Source of the DNA: Candidatus Gastranaerophilales bacterium
GTDB lineage: Bacteria; Cyanobacteriota; Vampirovibrionia; Gastranaerophilales; Gastranaerophilaceae
DNA: 40,625 nt
Assembly: GCA_944326555.1 (NCBI GenBank)
Contig: CALVEK010000019.1
Coordinates: 1 to 40,625 of the forward strand
Reading direction: 5' to 3'
Below are positions 15,486-24,764 of the stretch, piece after piece; the first letter of the stretch is position 1; each line of letters begins with the position of its first letter. Below the pieces are notes generated by a model, which worked only from the letters and a program-made list of their open reading frames with translations, was not told the origin of the DNA and ran no database searches. Made by a program: the position numbers and the translations under genes.

Positions 15486-17333
15486 ATGTGTGGAATAGTT
15501 GGATATGTAGGTTCAAAATCTGTTGTTGATATTTTGCTTAACGGTTTAAGCAAATTGGAATACAGAGGTTACGATTCTGCAGGTGTAGCTATAAATTCTG
15601 AGGGAAAAATAAAAATTTATAAGGCTGAGGGGAAACTTCAAAATCTTAAAGATTTGTTGGAGTCTCATAAATCAGAAATTAAAAACACTTCTGTCGGTAT
15701 AGGTCATATCCGTTGGGCTACTCACGGTCTTCCAAACACTATCAATGCACATCCTCATACTTGTAATTGCGGTAAATTGGCAATTGTTCATAACGGAATT
15801 GTGGAAAATTACAAAGAGCTCAAAGAAGAGCTAATTAAAGACGGCTGTGTTTTTAAGTCTGAAACAGATACAGAAACAGTTGCTCACTTAATTGCAAGAG
15901 AATATGGCAAATTAAACGATTTACCAAAGGCTGTTAGGGCTGCTGCTAAAAAATTAAAAGGTGCTTATGCTTTGTGTGTTATGCATCAAGACGAACCGAA
16001 TATTCTTGTTGGTACAAGAAAAAATGCACCACTGATTGTTGCTTTGGGACAGGGTGAAAATTATCTTGCGAGTGATTCTCCTGCAATTATCCAATATACA
16101 AAAAGGGTAATTTATCTTGATGATGATCAGGTTGCTGTATTAACTCCATCCAGTGTTCTTATAACTGATATCGACGGCAGACAAATCGATAAAAAAGAAG
16201 AAATTCTTCCTTGGGAACCTGTAGCTATGAGCAAACTCGGTTACAAACACTTTATGCTTAAGGAAATTCATGAACAGCCTGATGTTATAAGAAATGTTCT
16301 TTCAGGAAAATTGCCTGACATTTCAAAACCTATTGTTCTTGATGAAGTTAAGTTGACAAAAGATGAAATCAAAAATCTGAAAAGAATTGAAATTATTGCC
16401 TGCGGTACTTCATTGCACGCTGCAATGGTTGCAAAATATATTCTGGAAGCATTTACAAATATCCCTGTAGATGTTGAAGCATCAAGCGAATATATTTACA
16501 GACAAACCGTTACTGATGCAAATACACTTGTTATAGGTATTTCTCAGTCAGGAGAAACTTCTGATACGATTACTGCAATAAGACAAGCAAAGGCTGTAGG
16601 TTCGCATGTTTTGATTATTACAAACAGACCTGATTCCATCATGGCTCGTGAAGCTCACAGTTTGATACCTGTTAATGCGGGTATTGAGGTTAGTGTTGCG
16701 GCTACAAAATCATTTAATGCACAGCTTATTGCTTTGTACTTGTTTGCAATGTACATTGCCGAAATTAAAGAATCTTTTGATGCGGATAAAATTAAACAAT
16801 TAAAACACGAAATGCTTTTACTGCCTCAAAAAATAGAAACAATTCTCTCTCATAAAGAAGATGTTATGAAGTGTGCAAGAGCTTTTGCATCTTACAAAAA
16901 CTTTATTTATATAGCGAGAGGAATCAATTATCCCACCGCTTTAGAGGGCGCTTTAAAATTAAAAGAAATCAGCTATATAAATGCAACAGGTTATCCTGCC
17001 GGAGAGCTTAAACATGGGCCTATTGCAATGTTAGACGAAACAATGCCTGTACTTGCAATTTTGATGCCGGGTAGCATTGTTTACGAAAAAGTTCTCTCTA
17101 ATGCCGAAGAAGCCAAAGCAAGAAATGCAAGAATGATAGCTTTAACATCTTCTGAGGAAGAACATTTAAAAGATGTCTTTGAATATATTTTGAAAGTTCC
17201 TGCAGTTGATGAATATTTATCTCCTGTAATTGCATCTGTACCATTGCAATTATTGGCTTATTATATTGCAGAATTTTTGGGTAAAGATGTTGACCAACCA
17301 AGAAATCTTGCTAAATCCGTTACGGTTGAATAA
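15486..17333 (+). CDS. glmS: Glutamine--fructose-6-phosphate aminotransferase (isomerizing)
   Basis: GlmS makes glucosamine-6-phosphate from fructose-6-phosphate and glutamine, the first step to UDP-GlcNAc for peptidoglycan and surface glycans. The 615-residue length is normal. C2 in MCGIVGYVG is the amidotransferase nucleophile, and LEYRGYDSAG and GIGHIRWATHG are glutaminase motifs. Two SIS sugar-isomerase domains follow, with ACGTSLHAA, ISQSGETSDT and AGELKHGPIA. DVDQPRNLAKSVTVE is the standard C-terminus. The start follows GAGGGAAACAGG. The stop overlaps the next ATG as TAATG, so the small downstream protein is probably translationally coupled. Confidence 0.97.
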   Translation: MCGIVGYVGSKSVVDILLNGLSKLEYRGYDSAGVAINSEGKIKIYKAEGKLQNLKDLLESHKSEIKNTSVGIGHIRWATHGLPNTINAHPHTCNCGKLAIVHNGIVENYKELKEELIKDGCVFKSETDTETVAHLIAREYGKLNDLPKAVRAAAKKLKGAYALCVMHQDEPNILVGTRKNAPLIVALGQGENYLASDSPAIIQYTKRVIYLDDDQVAVLTPSSVLITDIDGRQIDKKEEILPWEPVAMSKLGYKHFMLKEIHEQPDVIRNVLSGKLPDISKPIVLDEVKLTKDEIKNLKRIEIIACGTSLHAAMVAKYILEAFTNIPVDVEASSEYIYRQTVTDANTLVIGISQSGETSDTITAIRQAKAVGSHVLIITNRPDSIMAREAHSLIPVNAGIEVSVAATKSFNAQLIALYLFAMYIAEIKESFDADKIKQLKHEMLLLPQKIETILSHKEDVMKCARAFASYKNFIYIARGINYPTALEGALKLKEISYINATGYPAGELKHGPIAMLDETMPVLAILMPGSIVYEKVLSNAEEAKARNARMIALTSSEEEHLKDVFEYILKVPAVDEYLSPVIASVPLQLLAYYIAEFLGKDVDQPRNLAKSVTVE

Positions 17334-17524
17334 TGATTAAAACTCAACAATTACAAATTAACAAAACGCAAAATCTGACAAGTGAGTATATCGAAAATAA
17401 AATTATTGAAAAACTGCTTGTTGATAATGATTGTTTGTCTTTAGATGATTTATTGCGTTGGGCAATAGTTGAGATAACCGATGATTTTTATCAGGTTTTA
17501 GTTTCTTATGATTGTAAAACTTAA
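17333..17524 (+). CDS. Small protein translationally coupled to glmS
   Basis: A 63-residue acidic protein whose ATG overlaps the glmS stop (TAATG). That overlap is the main support for it being real. The sequence is helical and leucine-rich (SEYIENKIIEKLLVDNDCLSLDDLLRWAIVEITDD) with no motif I can name. Its position suggests a protein made in a fixed ratio to GlmS, perhaps a regulator or partner, but that is inference from linkage only. Confidence 0.6.
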   Translation: MIKTQQLQINKTQNLTSEYIENKIIEKLLVDNDCLSLDDLLRWAIVEITDDFYQVLVSYDCKT

Positions 17525-17650
17525 TTTGCATTTTTGCTTATTAAGATAAAAACTGCAGAATTAATGTTTTTTAACATTCGACATTTAATTACGCAAAAAA
17601 TTTTTTTACGGTATTTATTCTATTACGTTACTAAATAATAAGGATTGGAT

Positions 17651-17953
17651 ATGCCTCTTATTAACAGCATACAAAAAGATAGTTTTACCGTTTTAAAAAC
17701 ATACACAAACAAATCAGGAAATAATATTGTTCATGTAATAGAATCCAAATTTCCGGGTTTACCTGTCAGAAAAAAAGTTGTTTGTTGTGATGCTAAGGGT
17801 ATTCCCTATAGATTAAAAGATTTTACAAATACAGGCGTTGATGTTTATGAAAAAGCTAAAGACGGGACAACTGTTTTAAAAACGTCTGATGGTAAGATAA
17901 ATAAACTTGTAAATCTTTTTATGGATGTTTGTTCTGTATTTACAGAAAAATAA
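17651..17953 (+). CDS. Small protein of unknown function
   Basis: A 100-residue soluble protein. The ATG at 17651 is preferred to a TTG at 17645 because AAGGA lies 7 bases upstream. It looks beta-rich in the middle (DSFTVLKTYTNKSGNNIVHV; RKKVVCCDAKGIPYRLKDF) and has a short terminal helix. No signal peptide, membrane segment or named motif is visible. A 120-bp AT-rich gap separates it from the glmS-linked gene, so it probably has its own promoter. GC-rich direct repeats lie directly downstream. Confidence 0.65.
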   Translation: MPLINSIQKDSFTVLKTYTNKSGNNIVHVIESKFPGLPVRKKVVCCDAKGIPYRLKDFTNTGVDVYEKAKDGTTVLKTSDGKINKLVNLFMDVCSVFTEK

Positions 17954-18005
17954 AAAGCCCCTGCGTATGTCTAAAAAGCAAAGGCATCAATAAATTAGGA
18001 ATTTG

Positions 18006-18058
18006 TTTCAGGTCTTGCTCAGTGCCGCAAGCCCTTACAGCCTCGGCTCACTCGCGCT
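18006..18058. repeat. 53-bp GC-rich direct repeat, copy 1
   Basis: This copy is identical over 53 bp to 18084-18136, with a 25-bp spacer (period 78 bp). It is far more GC-rich than its surroundings. Inside it are small self-complementary blocks (CTTGC/GCAAG; AGCC/GGCT). It resembles an intergenic repetitive extragenic palindrome-type unit. Confidence 0.85.
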
Positions 18059-18083
18059 TCTTACTCGTTCGCCATCAACGGCA

Positions 18084-18136
18084 TTTCAGGTCTTGCTCAG
18101 TGCCGCAAGCCCTTACAGCCTCGGCTCACTCGCGCT
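18084..18136. repeat. 53-bp GC-rich direct repeat, copy 2
   Basis: This copy is identical to 18006-18058. Its last two bases form part of the stop codon (TAG on the minus strand, 18135-18137) of the flagellar rod/hook gene, so the repeat begins exactly at the end of that coding sequence. Confidence 0.85.
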
Positions 18137-18971
18137 ACGAGCTGATAAGCTGAAGTACTTCTTGTAATAGTTGTTTGTTTGTGGAAATCAGTTTGTTTGC
18201 TGTGTCCATCTGCATTTTGGCCTGTTGATAATACGAGATATTAGCCTTAAAATCACAGTTTGACATTTCCAACAAACCGCCTCGGACTTCACCCCTACCG
18301 ATTACAGGACGTCCTGATTCTTCGGTTTCGATAAATTCTCCTTGTTTTATTTCATATAACCCTTCAGGATTGTGGAAGTTCATAATAGCAAGTTTATACA
18401 ACGGAGTAACATTTTTACCGCCGTCTGATTTTCCGTACAATATACCATCACCCTTGAATTCGAATTCATCATACTTACCCAGATATTTTCCGTTGTTTGG
18501 GTCAATCCAGAGTTTTATATTTGTTGTCGGAATATTAACAGCACCGCCTTTTATACCTGTTTCTGCATATATGTCTGCATCTATAGGCTTTGTGCCTTGC
18601 ATAATTTCGCCTTTATCGTTCAATATATAACCTTGAACAGTATATCCGCTTGGATTTTTGTAGACTCCCTCTTTATCAAATGTGAATTCACCAAGTCGTG
18701 AATATACTATTTGGCCGTCGTAACGACGCAGTGTAAAGTATCCTTCACCTTCGAGGAATACGTTCTCATTTGATGTACCGGGGGTTGATTTACCTTGACC
18801 CACGTTTTTATTAAATCCGTCTATTATTGCGGAGTTCAAAAAAGTTTTGAATGATGCTTGTGTCTCACGATAACCTGGAGTGTATATATTCATAAGGTTT
18901 TCGGAAATTGCATCCATCCACGCTGCTGTGGATTTTTGTGTATTCAGAGCATTAACAAATGAATCGTTCAT
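18135..18971 (-). CDS. Flagellar rod/hook protein of the FlgE/FlgF/FlgG family
   Basis: A 278-residue axial flagellar protein, exported through the flagellar type III pathway. The N-terminal helix ends in N25-L-M-N28-I-Y-T-P-G-Y, the family's N-x2-N-x-x-TPGY signature. The C-terminus (GGLLEMSNCDFKANISYYQ and the heptad-rich tail QMDTANKLISTNKQLLQEVLQ) forms the other half of the coiled-coil core. The length fits FlgF or FlgG (about 250-260) better than FlgE (400 or more). Central motifs such as LEGEGYFTL, TFDKEGVY and GYTVQGYILN match the FlgG-type core domain. It is last in the operon after FliJ and the FliK-like gene, which is an unusual pairing with a rod-type protein. Exact assignment is unsure. 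Confidence 0.85.
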   Translation of the reverse strand: MNDSFVNALNTQKSTAAWMDAISENLMNIYTPGYRETQASFKTFLNSAIIDGFNKNVGQGKSTPGTSNENVFLEGEGYFTLRRYDGQIVYSRLGEFTFDKEGVYKNPSGYTVQGYILNDKGEIMQGTKPIDADIYAETGIKGGAVNIPTTNIKLWIDPNNGKYLGKYDEFEFKGDGILYGKSDGGKNVTPLYKLAIMNFHNPEGLYEIKQGEFIETEESGRPVIGRGEVRGGLLEMSNCDFKANISYYQQAKMQMDTANKLISTNKQLLQEVLQLISS

Positions 18972-18973
18972 TC

Positions 18974-19735
18974 TTACTCTCCTCTATTTTGTTGTTGATT
19001 TTGTCTGCGTTCTCTGTTGTTTTGGTTTGATTGCCTGTACATAATATCGTTGTATGGCAGATTTTGGTCATCAAACCTTTGTTTTAGTGAATTTATATTG
19101 TTTCTAAGATATGCCTCTACAGCCTTGTCTCCGGGGATGAAATCTGCAGAGATTTTACCTTTGGAATCCACTTTTAAAATCACTGAGCAATTGTTATCAA
19201 AATCCAATCTTACGGGTTGTCCCTCTTTGTACGCTTTTGCTAAAAGGTCTGTCAGGACTTTTGATGTCTGTTGGGTTTTGTAAGTTGGACCTATTTCGTC
19301 GGCAAATTTTATAAGATTTTGATTCTCCCCGTTTTGCTGCAGAGCATATTGTTTATTTTCAACAAGGTCTACAAAAAACTTTGCATCGTCTTTTGATATT
19401 TTTGCTGTATCAAAGTTGTACATGCTTTTTATATTTTTAAAACCTGAAATAGTATCAAAGCCAAACTTGCTTACGTATTGTTCATCAATATTTTGCAAGT
19501 TATTTTGATTGTTTTGTTGAGCTTGTTCAATGCTGATTTTATCCGTTGATTGTTGCTCTTCCATAACTTTTTTAAAATCATTTTTTTGCTCTGTTTTTGT
19601 TTCTTCTTTTTTCTCTTGAGTTTTATTGGCAGAAGAAACTTTTTCTGCGTTGTTATTTGAACTGTTTTCCGCAGATACGTTTTGTGTCTGAGAAGTTGAA
19701 TCTATTTGTGTTGTCGAGTTTGCTGTGATATTCAT
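18974..19735 (-). CDS. FliK-like flagellar hook-length control protein
   Basis: A 253-residue protein. The N-terminal half is disordered and rich in N, Q, S, T, E and K, as in FliK. Residues roughly 180-240 match the FliK C-terminal domain by pattern: VRLDFDNNCSVILKVDSKGK, then ADFIPG, then a helix with LRNNINSLKQRFDDQNLPY. That domain switches export specificity from hook to filament subunits. The ATG at 19735 is preferred over a GTG at 19753 because AAGGA precedes it and the longer form would overlap the fliJ stop. It lies 7 bp after fliJ and 2 bp before the rod/hook gene. The protein is shorter than typical FliK (about 400 residues). Confidence 0.72.
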   Translation of the reverse strand: MNITANSTTQIDSTSQTQNVSAENSSNNNAEKVSSANKTQEKKEETKTEQKNDFKKVMEEQQSTDKISIEQAQQNNQNNLQNIDEQYVSKFGFDTISGFKNIKSMYNFDTAKISKDDAKFFVDLVENKQYALQQNGENQNLIKFADEIGPTYKTQQTSKVLTDLLAKAYKEGQPVRLDFDNNCSVILKVDSKGKISADFIPGDKAVEAYLRNNINSLKQRFDDQNLPYNDIMYRQSNQNNRERRQNQQQNRGE

Positions 19736-19742
19736 TTTATTT

Positions 19743-20252
19743 TTATCCTTCACCCTCTATGTTTATTAGGTCTTCGTTGTAGCGAGGGTCTTTCATCAGT
19801 TCAAGGAGTTCTTCTTCTTGTTTTTCTTTTGTTTTTGCGAAGTATTTTTGTATAGCTACTTCTGATAGTTGTTTTAGTTCTGCCTTTTTTTCTTCTTCAA
19901 TATAGGCCTCTTTTGCGTGTTCTTTGTGTTTTTCAAGAACTTTTACGGCTTTTTCCAGTTCACGAAGTTTATCTTTTTCTTCATCCAGAGCTTCTTGAGC
20001 TTTTTGTCTGTCTTGTTCGAGACTTTCTCCTTTTACGTACAGGTGCTTAAGATAGTTGTCATAGGCCTCATACATGGAAAAATCCGCTTGTCTCATGTTT
20101 ACTCTTGTTGATGCAATTTCCTGATTGTTCCTTTCAATCAATCCTTCAATTTTTAGTACCAATGCCTGTGCGTTGCGTACATTTTGGAGTTGTTCTTCCT
20201 TTTTTCTGATTCTGAAATCCAGAATTTTTTGAAGTCTGTAACGAAAAGGCAT
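19743..20252 (-). CDS. fliJ: Flagellar export protein FliJ
   Basis: FliJ is a soluble coiled-coil stalk of the flagellar export ATPase and an escort for export chaperones. The 169-residue length is close to the usual 145-150. The start MPFRYRLQKILDFRIRKKEE is the family's typical N-terminus (F-x-Y-x-L-Q-x-I-L-D). Nearly the entire chain is heptad-rich, charged helix (EEKDKLRELEKAVKVLEKH). No good ribosome binding site precedes the ATG. It heads a three-gene leftward flagellar operon. The adjacent 286-bp interval to 20538 is shared with a divergent gene and shows no confident promoter. Confidence 0.85.
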   Translation of the reverse strand: MPFRYRLQKILDFRIRKKEEQLQNVRNAQALVLKIEGLIERNNQEIASTRVNMRQADFSMYEAYDNYLKHLYVKGESLEQDRQKAQEALDEEKDKLRELEKAVKVLEKHKEHAKEAYIEEEKKAELKQLSEVAIQKYFAKTKEKQEEELLELMKDPRYNEDLINIEGEG

Positions 20253-20538
20253 GGGGATACTATTATTGACTATTACACTACCTAATTATTTAGGATTACC
20301 CTTGTGATTACTACATCTGTTTGTATGATTATGTTTTAATTATTTACATAGAAAAGTCAAACTAATTTGTCTTAGGATTTGATGCAATATTATTACAAAA
20401 TGTAAAAAAGAATTTTATATTTAAAATCCTGTGATAGACTAGTTTATGGGGACTAGGTCAAAAATTACTGTATCTGTACTAGCAAAAAATTTTTTGATAA
20501 TCCTTTAATAATTAGGAATTACATGCGATTCAAGGGAA

Positions 20539-21753
20539 ATGATGGTTACTGTGTCAAATATGATGAACAATTTTGTCAATAAACCTGTATCATACGGTTC
20601 GACAATAGCTTCTAATGCAAAAACTTATATTGATCAAAATTTTCAATCTAAAAATACAGATGATTCAAAGAAAAATTTTGAACGTCCCAAAGAAGATTGT
20701 TTGGTTGATAATACTTTAAAAAACAGAATAAAAATCAATTGGGATAAAACTACTGCAATCCCATTGGTTCATTTCCCCAGAGGTTTAGGTGGAGCACCTG
20801 ATTATACATTTTTTGAATTTTTACAAACTGCTAAATTTCCCTATTATGTAGGTGGTCCGATTCTTGCTGCATTGTTCTATGCAGGTGTAAAAAAAGACAA
20901 CTTTACTGCCGCAAATTCAGCAAAAAAAGTTGCAAAACACATGGCTCTTGGAGTTGGGTTATATTACCTCGGTGCTGCTGTTGCCAAATCAATTATCAAT
21001 AACACAGTTAAAGCCTCAAGAGGTATTGATTTAAATCAGCCTTATATGAAAGTTATTCCTACCTCTACAAATCAAACTGGAGTATTTAAAAAAGACTTTG
21101 AATATCACAAAGTTTTTGAAAGTGCTGATTTTACAAGATGGGATTTGCTTTACAATAAAGAAGCAAACGACCCGAAAGAAATAAACAAAACTTATTCCAA
21201 AATAGCTAAAAAATACGGAATTAAAGATGATGCTAACGATGTTGATTCTACAGTAAAACCGTTAATTAAAAAGACTATTATTATGGCAAGAGCTTGGCAA
21301 TATGCTCTGACAGCATTTTATGTAACTCTCGGTATCGGCATGGCTAACCAAAAAGCGTGGGAAAAAGGTTCTCTTGAGGGCTTTAAGAAAACAATTACTC
21401 ATGGTATTTTTGGCAGCCGTGGTAAAGTTAAAGATATTCTTGAAAAGGCAAAAGCGACTGCTAATGCATCAAAAACAAATACTGCGGTTGAATTTGCCAA
21501 ACTTTGGGGACTTAGAGAAAGATTGCATGCGGCAAAAGTTGCGACTTATGATTATATGATTAAGCCGTTTGGCAAGAGCTTTATGCAATTCTGGGAAGGA
21601 CACAGCAAGGCTTCGTCTATTGCCGGTAAATCGGTAATCCTTGCAACAGGAGCTGCTACCTTAACAGCTGTTATGTTGTTGCTTGGTAAGACGACTGGCA
21701 GATTCCACAAAATTCAGACAAAACAAAATCAGAATAATGAGGTGAAACAGTAA
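20539..21753 (+). CDS. Multi-pass membrane protein of unknown function (cassette gene 1)
   Basis: A 404-residue protein I do not recognise. An AAGGGAA site supports either of two adjacent ATGs (20539 or 20542). The first 70 residues are polar. Hydrophobic helices follow at about 102-117, 135-153, 249-270 and 372-390. Between them is GIDLNQPYM (162-170). A second soluble block contains KKYGIKDDANDVDST (224-238). The same order of elements (hydrophobic stretch, GxDxNQxY, KxGIxxD, hydrophobic stretch, C-terminal TM helix) recurs in the next gene, so the two are probably distant paralogues. The stop overlaps the next start as TAATG. Co-expression with the GH13 gene suggests a shared envelope role, but its nature is unknown. 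Confidence 0.8.
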   Translation: MMVTVSNMMNNFVNKPVSYGSTIASNAKTYIDQNFQSKNTDDSKKNFERPKEDCLVDNTLKNRIKINWDKTTAIPLVHFPRGLGGAPDYTFFEFLQTAKFPYYVGGPILAALFYAGVKKDNFTAANSAKKVAKHMALGVGLYYLGAAVAKSIINNTVKASRGIDLNQPYMKVIPTSTNQTGVFKKDFEYHKVFESADFTRWDLLYNKEANDPKEINKTYSKIAKKYGIKDDANDVDSTVKPLIKKTIIMARAWQYALTAFYVTLGIGMANQKAWEKGSLEGFKKTITHGIFGSRGKVKDILEKAKATANASKTNTAVEFAKLWGLRERLHAAKVATYDYMIKPFGKSFMQFWEGHSKASSIAGKSVILATGAATLTAVMLLLGKTTGRFHKIQTKQNQNNEVKQ

Positions 21754-24700
21754 TGGCAAATTTGATTAATACTATACCTGTTTATAAGCCTCAAACACAA
21801 ATGACACAGCCTCAACAGTCTGTTTCGGTACAAAAACCGCTACCGACATCAAGCGTCAGCAATCCTTTTCCTCAGGTTAATACATATTCTTATATTCCCG
21901 CTAAACCTCTAAGCCCTGCAAGAACTACTCCAAAGGGTGTTAGGCCACATGCCGCAAGCGGACATCTTGTTAAAGAAAATATCTTCCAGTCAATGGGCAG
22001 TACCGTTAAATCTTATGCGGATTATGTAAAATACTTCTACAAAGCTGCTTTTAAAGGTGAAGGAACAGATTATTCTGTCGGTAAAATTAATGATCTTGCA
22101 ATCAGGACTGGTTCTTTGGGTATAGCAACCGTTCTTGCTACTTCAAAACTTTTCCCGTTTGCTAAAGGTATGGAATTTGTCGGACTCGGTACTTGGTTTG
22201 CATCGATGGCTTTGTGGCCTCAAGTCCTTGGTGCTCCGATAAAAGCTAAAACGGGTGTTGATATTAACCAAAAATATATTGATTCTTACGGAAGAAGAAA
22301 GTTTGTTTACGAAGATAACTTATACCGTCCGATGGATTTGTACAGACATGTAGACCTTAACGGCAAACCTCTTTCTGAAGAAGAATATTATAAAAAATAT
22401 GATGTAGATTATGTTTACCTTGATGCTGTCGGTGATAAACTCGGTATTCCAAGAGATATCAAAAACAGACATGAAGCTATCATGAACAAAATGGGTCAAG
22501 TTGCTGTTCAGGGTAAAACTTTATGGATGATGACAGCCGGAGTTATGACACCTGTTGTATCTTCAATCATTGCCGATAGTTTACAAGAACCTTTGAAAAA
22601 CGGACTTGAAAAATACAGATATAATAAACAATTAAAAGAAGTTCAAGAATTAGATAAAAAACTCGATTCTTTACTTGATATAAATCAGCCTGATTTGGGC
22701 AAGAGAAGAGTAAATACTAATATTGAAGAAGTTATTAAGGCTTTGGATATAAAAATTCCTGAATCATCAGAAAAAGAATTCAAGTCTTTGATGGGTGAAA
22801 CAGGTACATTATCTAAATCTGATTTTGATAAACTTCAAAAATTCATAGAAAACAGATTCTTTGGAACAGGACTTAAAGAACCAATGGATTGTGTAATGCA
22901 TTGGAACATGAGAGTAACAGAGCCAAAAATCAGATTGAACGACAATTTGAGAGACGGCTTAATGAAAGCTACTTCTGATGCAGTTAAAGAAGTTCTCGGC
23001 GGATTAAAGAAAGAATTTGTTGCTACTTTACCTAAAGAAATAACCGAATACAAAGGAATTTCTCAACAGGAATATTGGGATATAATCAGTCATTCTTATA
23101 ATGATGGTGCTCAAGAAATGGGTCAGGTTGCACACAGTGCATTCCAAAACATGGCACAAAGAATCCCAATGAACAGATTCAAACAACTAAAAGGTGTTGA
23201 TGAAGAAGTTATCGAGTTGATTTCGGATGCTATTGACAAAAAAGTCATAGAATATATGGATTCACAAAGACATTATATTCTTCCTCAAGAAAAACTTACA
23301 CAGTTGTTTAGATTTGCTGAGTTGAACAATCAGTTAAAGCAGAAACTTGCAAAATTTGAAGAAACTTCTATTATGAATATTTCTGAAGCAATTACTGCAA
23401 ATAACTGGAATAAAGTTCCTGACAAATATCTTAAAGCATTAGGATTCTCCAAAGCAGAATTGGCTCAACTTGCTGCTGCTGATTCTTCCGTATCTTCTAA
23501 AGCTCTGGCCAAGAAATTGGAAGAAGTTGTTGCAGATCCGGAAAGGTACAAAAAAGTACTTTCTACAATGTCAAAATATGCAAAAGAAGCGATATCTAAG
23601 GAAGAAAAAGCTGTAATTCAATTGATAGGAACAGTTGAAACTCCAGGTACGCTTTCTAAAGTTAAAGATTTGATGACTGCAATGGGTGGTGCAAACTTTG
23701 GAGACACTATGAGCGGTCCTTTAACAAACCACTATAGGGCAGAAATTTTTGATTTACAAAACAAAATGAGAAACACTGTAGACTCATTTGTTCGTCCTAT
23801 CAAGGCTCTTGATACTTTCAAGAATATTGATGCTGAAATAGTCAAAATTCTCGGCGGTAATGCAAATGAATACAATGCCAAACTTTCAAACATTGAATAT
23901 TACATGTTTAAAGGCATGGATTATGAGACTGCTAAAAAAGCCCTGAAAGCATACATTAAAGATATTGCTCTTGATAAGAATGATATCAATAACTGGACTA
24001 CAAAAGCCGAACATGTACTCCCCGGAGGTAAAAACGGAATAAAAGATTCTTTGGGTATGGTACAGAAAGTTATCGGTTTTGTAAACGGAAGATTGCAGCC
24101 TGAAACAGAAAACATTATCATTGATTCATTTGTAAATATCTCAGAGGCAGATGCAGCAAAAGATGCGACAAAACAAGCAGAAAGATTCGCTCAAAGAAAA
24201 GCCGCAGAAACATTTGTTCATAAGTGTGATGCCAATAATGAAATTATGCGTTCAAGATTCTTGAGACTTATTAATAAGCTGACTGTTTCGCTTCCTGAAA
24301 ACAGGAATTACATGTTAGATGAATTCCCGTTAAAAATGTTTACGGAAGAGCTTTTGTCAGGCAATAAAAAGTATTTAGATGTTTTAGACATTTTGATAGA
24401 TGAAAGAAAATCCGAACTTTCTTTGGATAAGATTTCCGACCTTAAAAGAGCCAGACAGGCTTTACGTGAAAGCAAGATGGCTGAGTTTGGTCATGACAAT
24501 ATCAGAAAAATTTTCAAAGATTTGTTAACATTCGACACATCAAACAAATCGATATCCGAAATGACAGGTAAGAACGTAACGGAATTCTTCATCGGAGCTG
24601 CAGAAAATGCCCGTTCAAGAAACAAATGGTCTAAACTTGCCTACGGATTGTTAATCGGTACCGTTGCATTGTCAGGTGCAGTGATTACAATGATGGGTAA

Positions 24701-24764
24701 AAAGAATTATTTCAACAAAGATATCTACGAAAAAAAAGAATCGGTACAAGGAGCTGTTAAATAA
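21753..24764 (+). CDS. Large membrane-associated protein of unknown function (cassette gene 2)
   Basis: A 1003-residue protein with no recognised family. The first 70 residues are disordered and rich in P, Q, S and T. Hydrophobic stretches lie at about 117-135, 140-160 and 250-270, and a final helix (about 962-982) sits near the C-terminus. GVDINQKYI is at 168-176 and DKLGIPRDI follows, matching the core of the preceding protein. The long middle (about 290-950) is predicted helical and soluble, rich in K, E and D, with no catalytic motif that I can see. TAATG overlaps join it to both neighbours, implying fixed-ratio translation. It is perhaps a scaffold or envelope protein. Function is not assigned. 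Confidence 0.8.
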   Translation: MANLINTIPVYKPQTQMTQPQQSVSVQKPLPTSSVSNPFPQVNTYSYIPAKPLSPARTTPKGVRPHAASGHLVKENIFQSMGSTVKSYADYVKYFYKAAFKGEGTDYSVGKINDLAIRTGSLGIATVLATSKLFPFAKGMEFVGLGTWFASMALWPQVLGAPIKAKTGVDINQKYIDSYGRRKFVYEDNLYRPMDLYRHVDLNGKPLSEEEYYKKYDVDYVYLDAVGDKLGIPRDIKNRHEAIMNKMGQVAVQGKTLWMMTAGVMTPVVSSIIADSLQEPLKNGLEKYRYNKQLKEVQELDKKLDSLLDINQPDLGKRRVNTNIEEVIKALDIKIPESSEKEFKSLMGETGTLSKSDFDKLQKFIENRFFGTGLKEPMDCVMHWNMRVTEPKIRLNDNLRDGLMKATSDAVKEVLGGLKKEFVATLPKEITEYKGISQQEYWDIISHSYNDGAQEMGQVAHSAFQNMAQRIPMNRFKQLKGVDEEVIELISDAIDKKVIEYMDSQRHYILPQEKLTQLFRFAELNNQLKQKLAKFEETSIMNISEAITANNWNKVPDKYLKALGFSKAELAQLAAADSSVSSKALAKKLEEVVADPERYKKVLSTMSKYAKEAISKEEKAVIQLIGTVETPGTLSKVKDLMTAMGGANFGDTMSGPLTNHYRAEIFDLQNKMRNTVDSFVRPIKALDTFKNIDAEIVKILGGNANEYNAKLSNIEYYMFKGMDYETAKKALKAYIKDIALDKNDINNWTTKAEHVLPGGKNGIKDSLGMVQKVIGFVNGRLQPETENIIIDSFVNISEADAAKDATKQAERFAQRKAAETFVHKCDANNEIMRSRFLRLINKLTVSLPENRNYMLDEFPLKMFTEELLSGNKKYLDVLDILIDERKSELSLDKISDLKRARQALRESKMAEFGHDNIRKIFKDLLTFDTSNKSISEMTGKNVTEFFIGAAENARSRNKWSKLAYGLLIGTVALSGAVITMMGKKNYFNKDIYEKKESVQGAVK

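Noticed and set aside
17929-18153. Rightward 74-codon frame across the direct repeats
   Set aside because: Its product is a translated repeat (the same block twice), it overlaps the end of the preceding gene and runs into the flagellar gene on the other strand.
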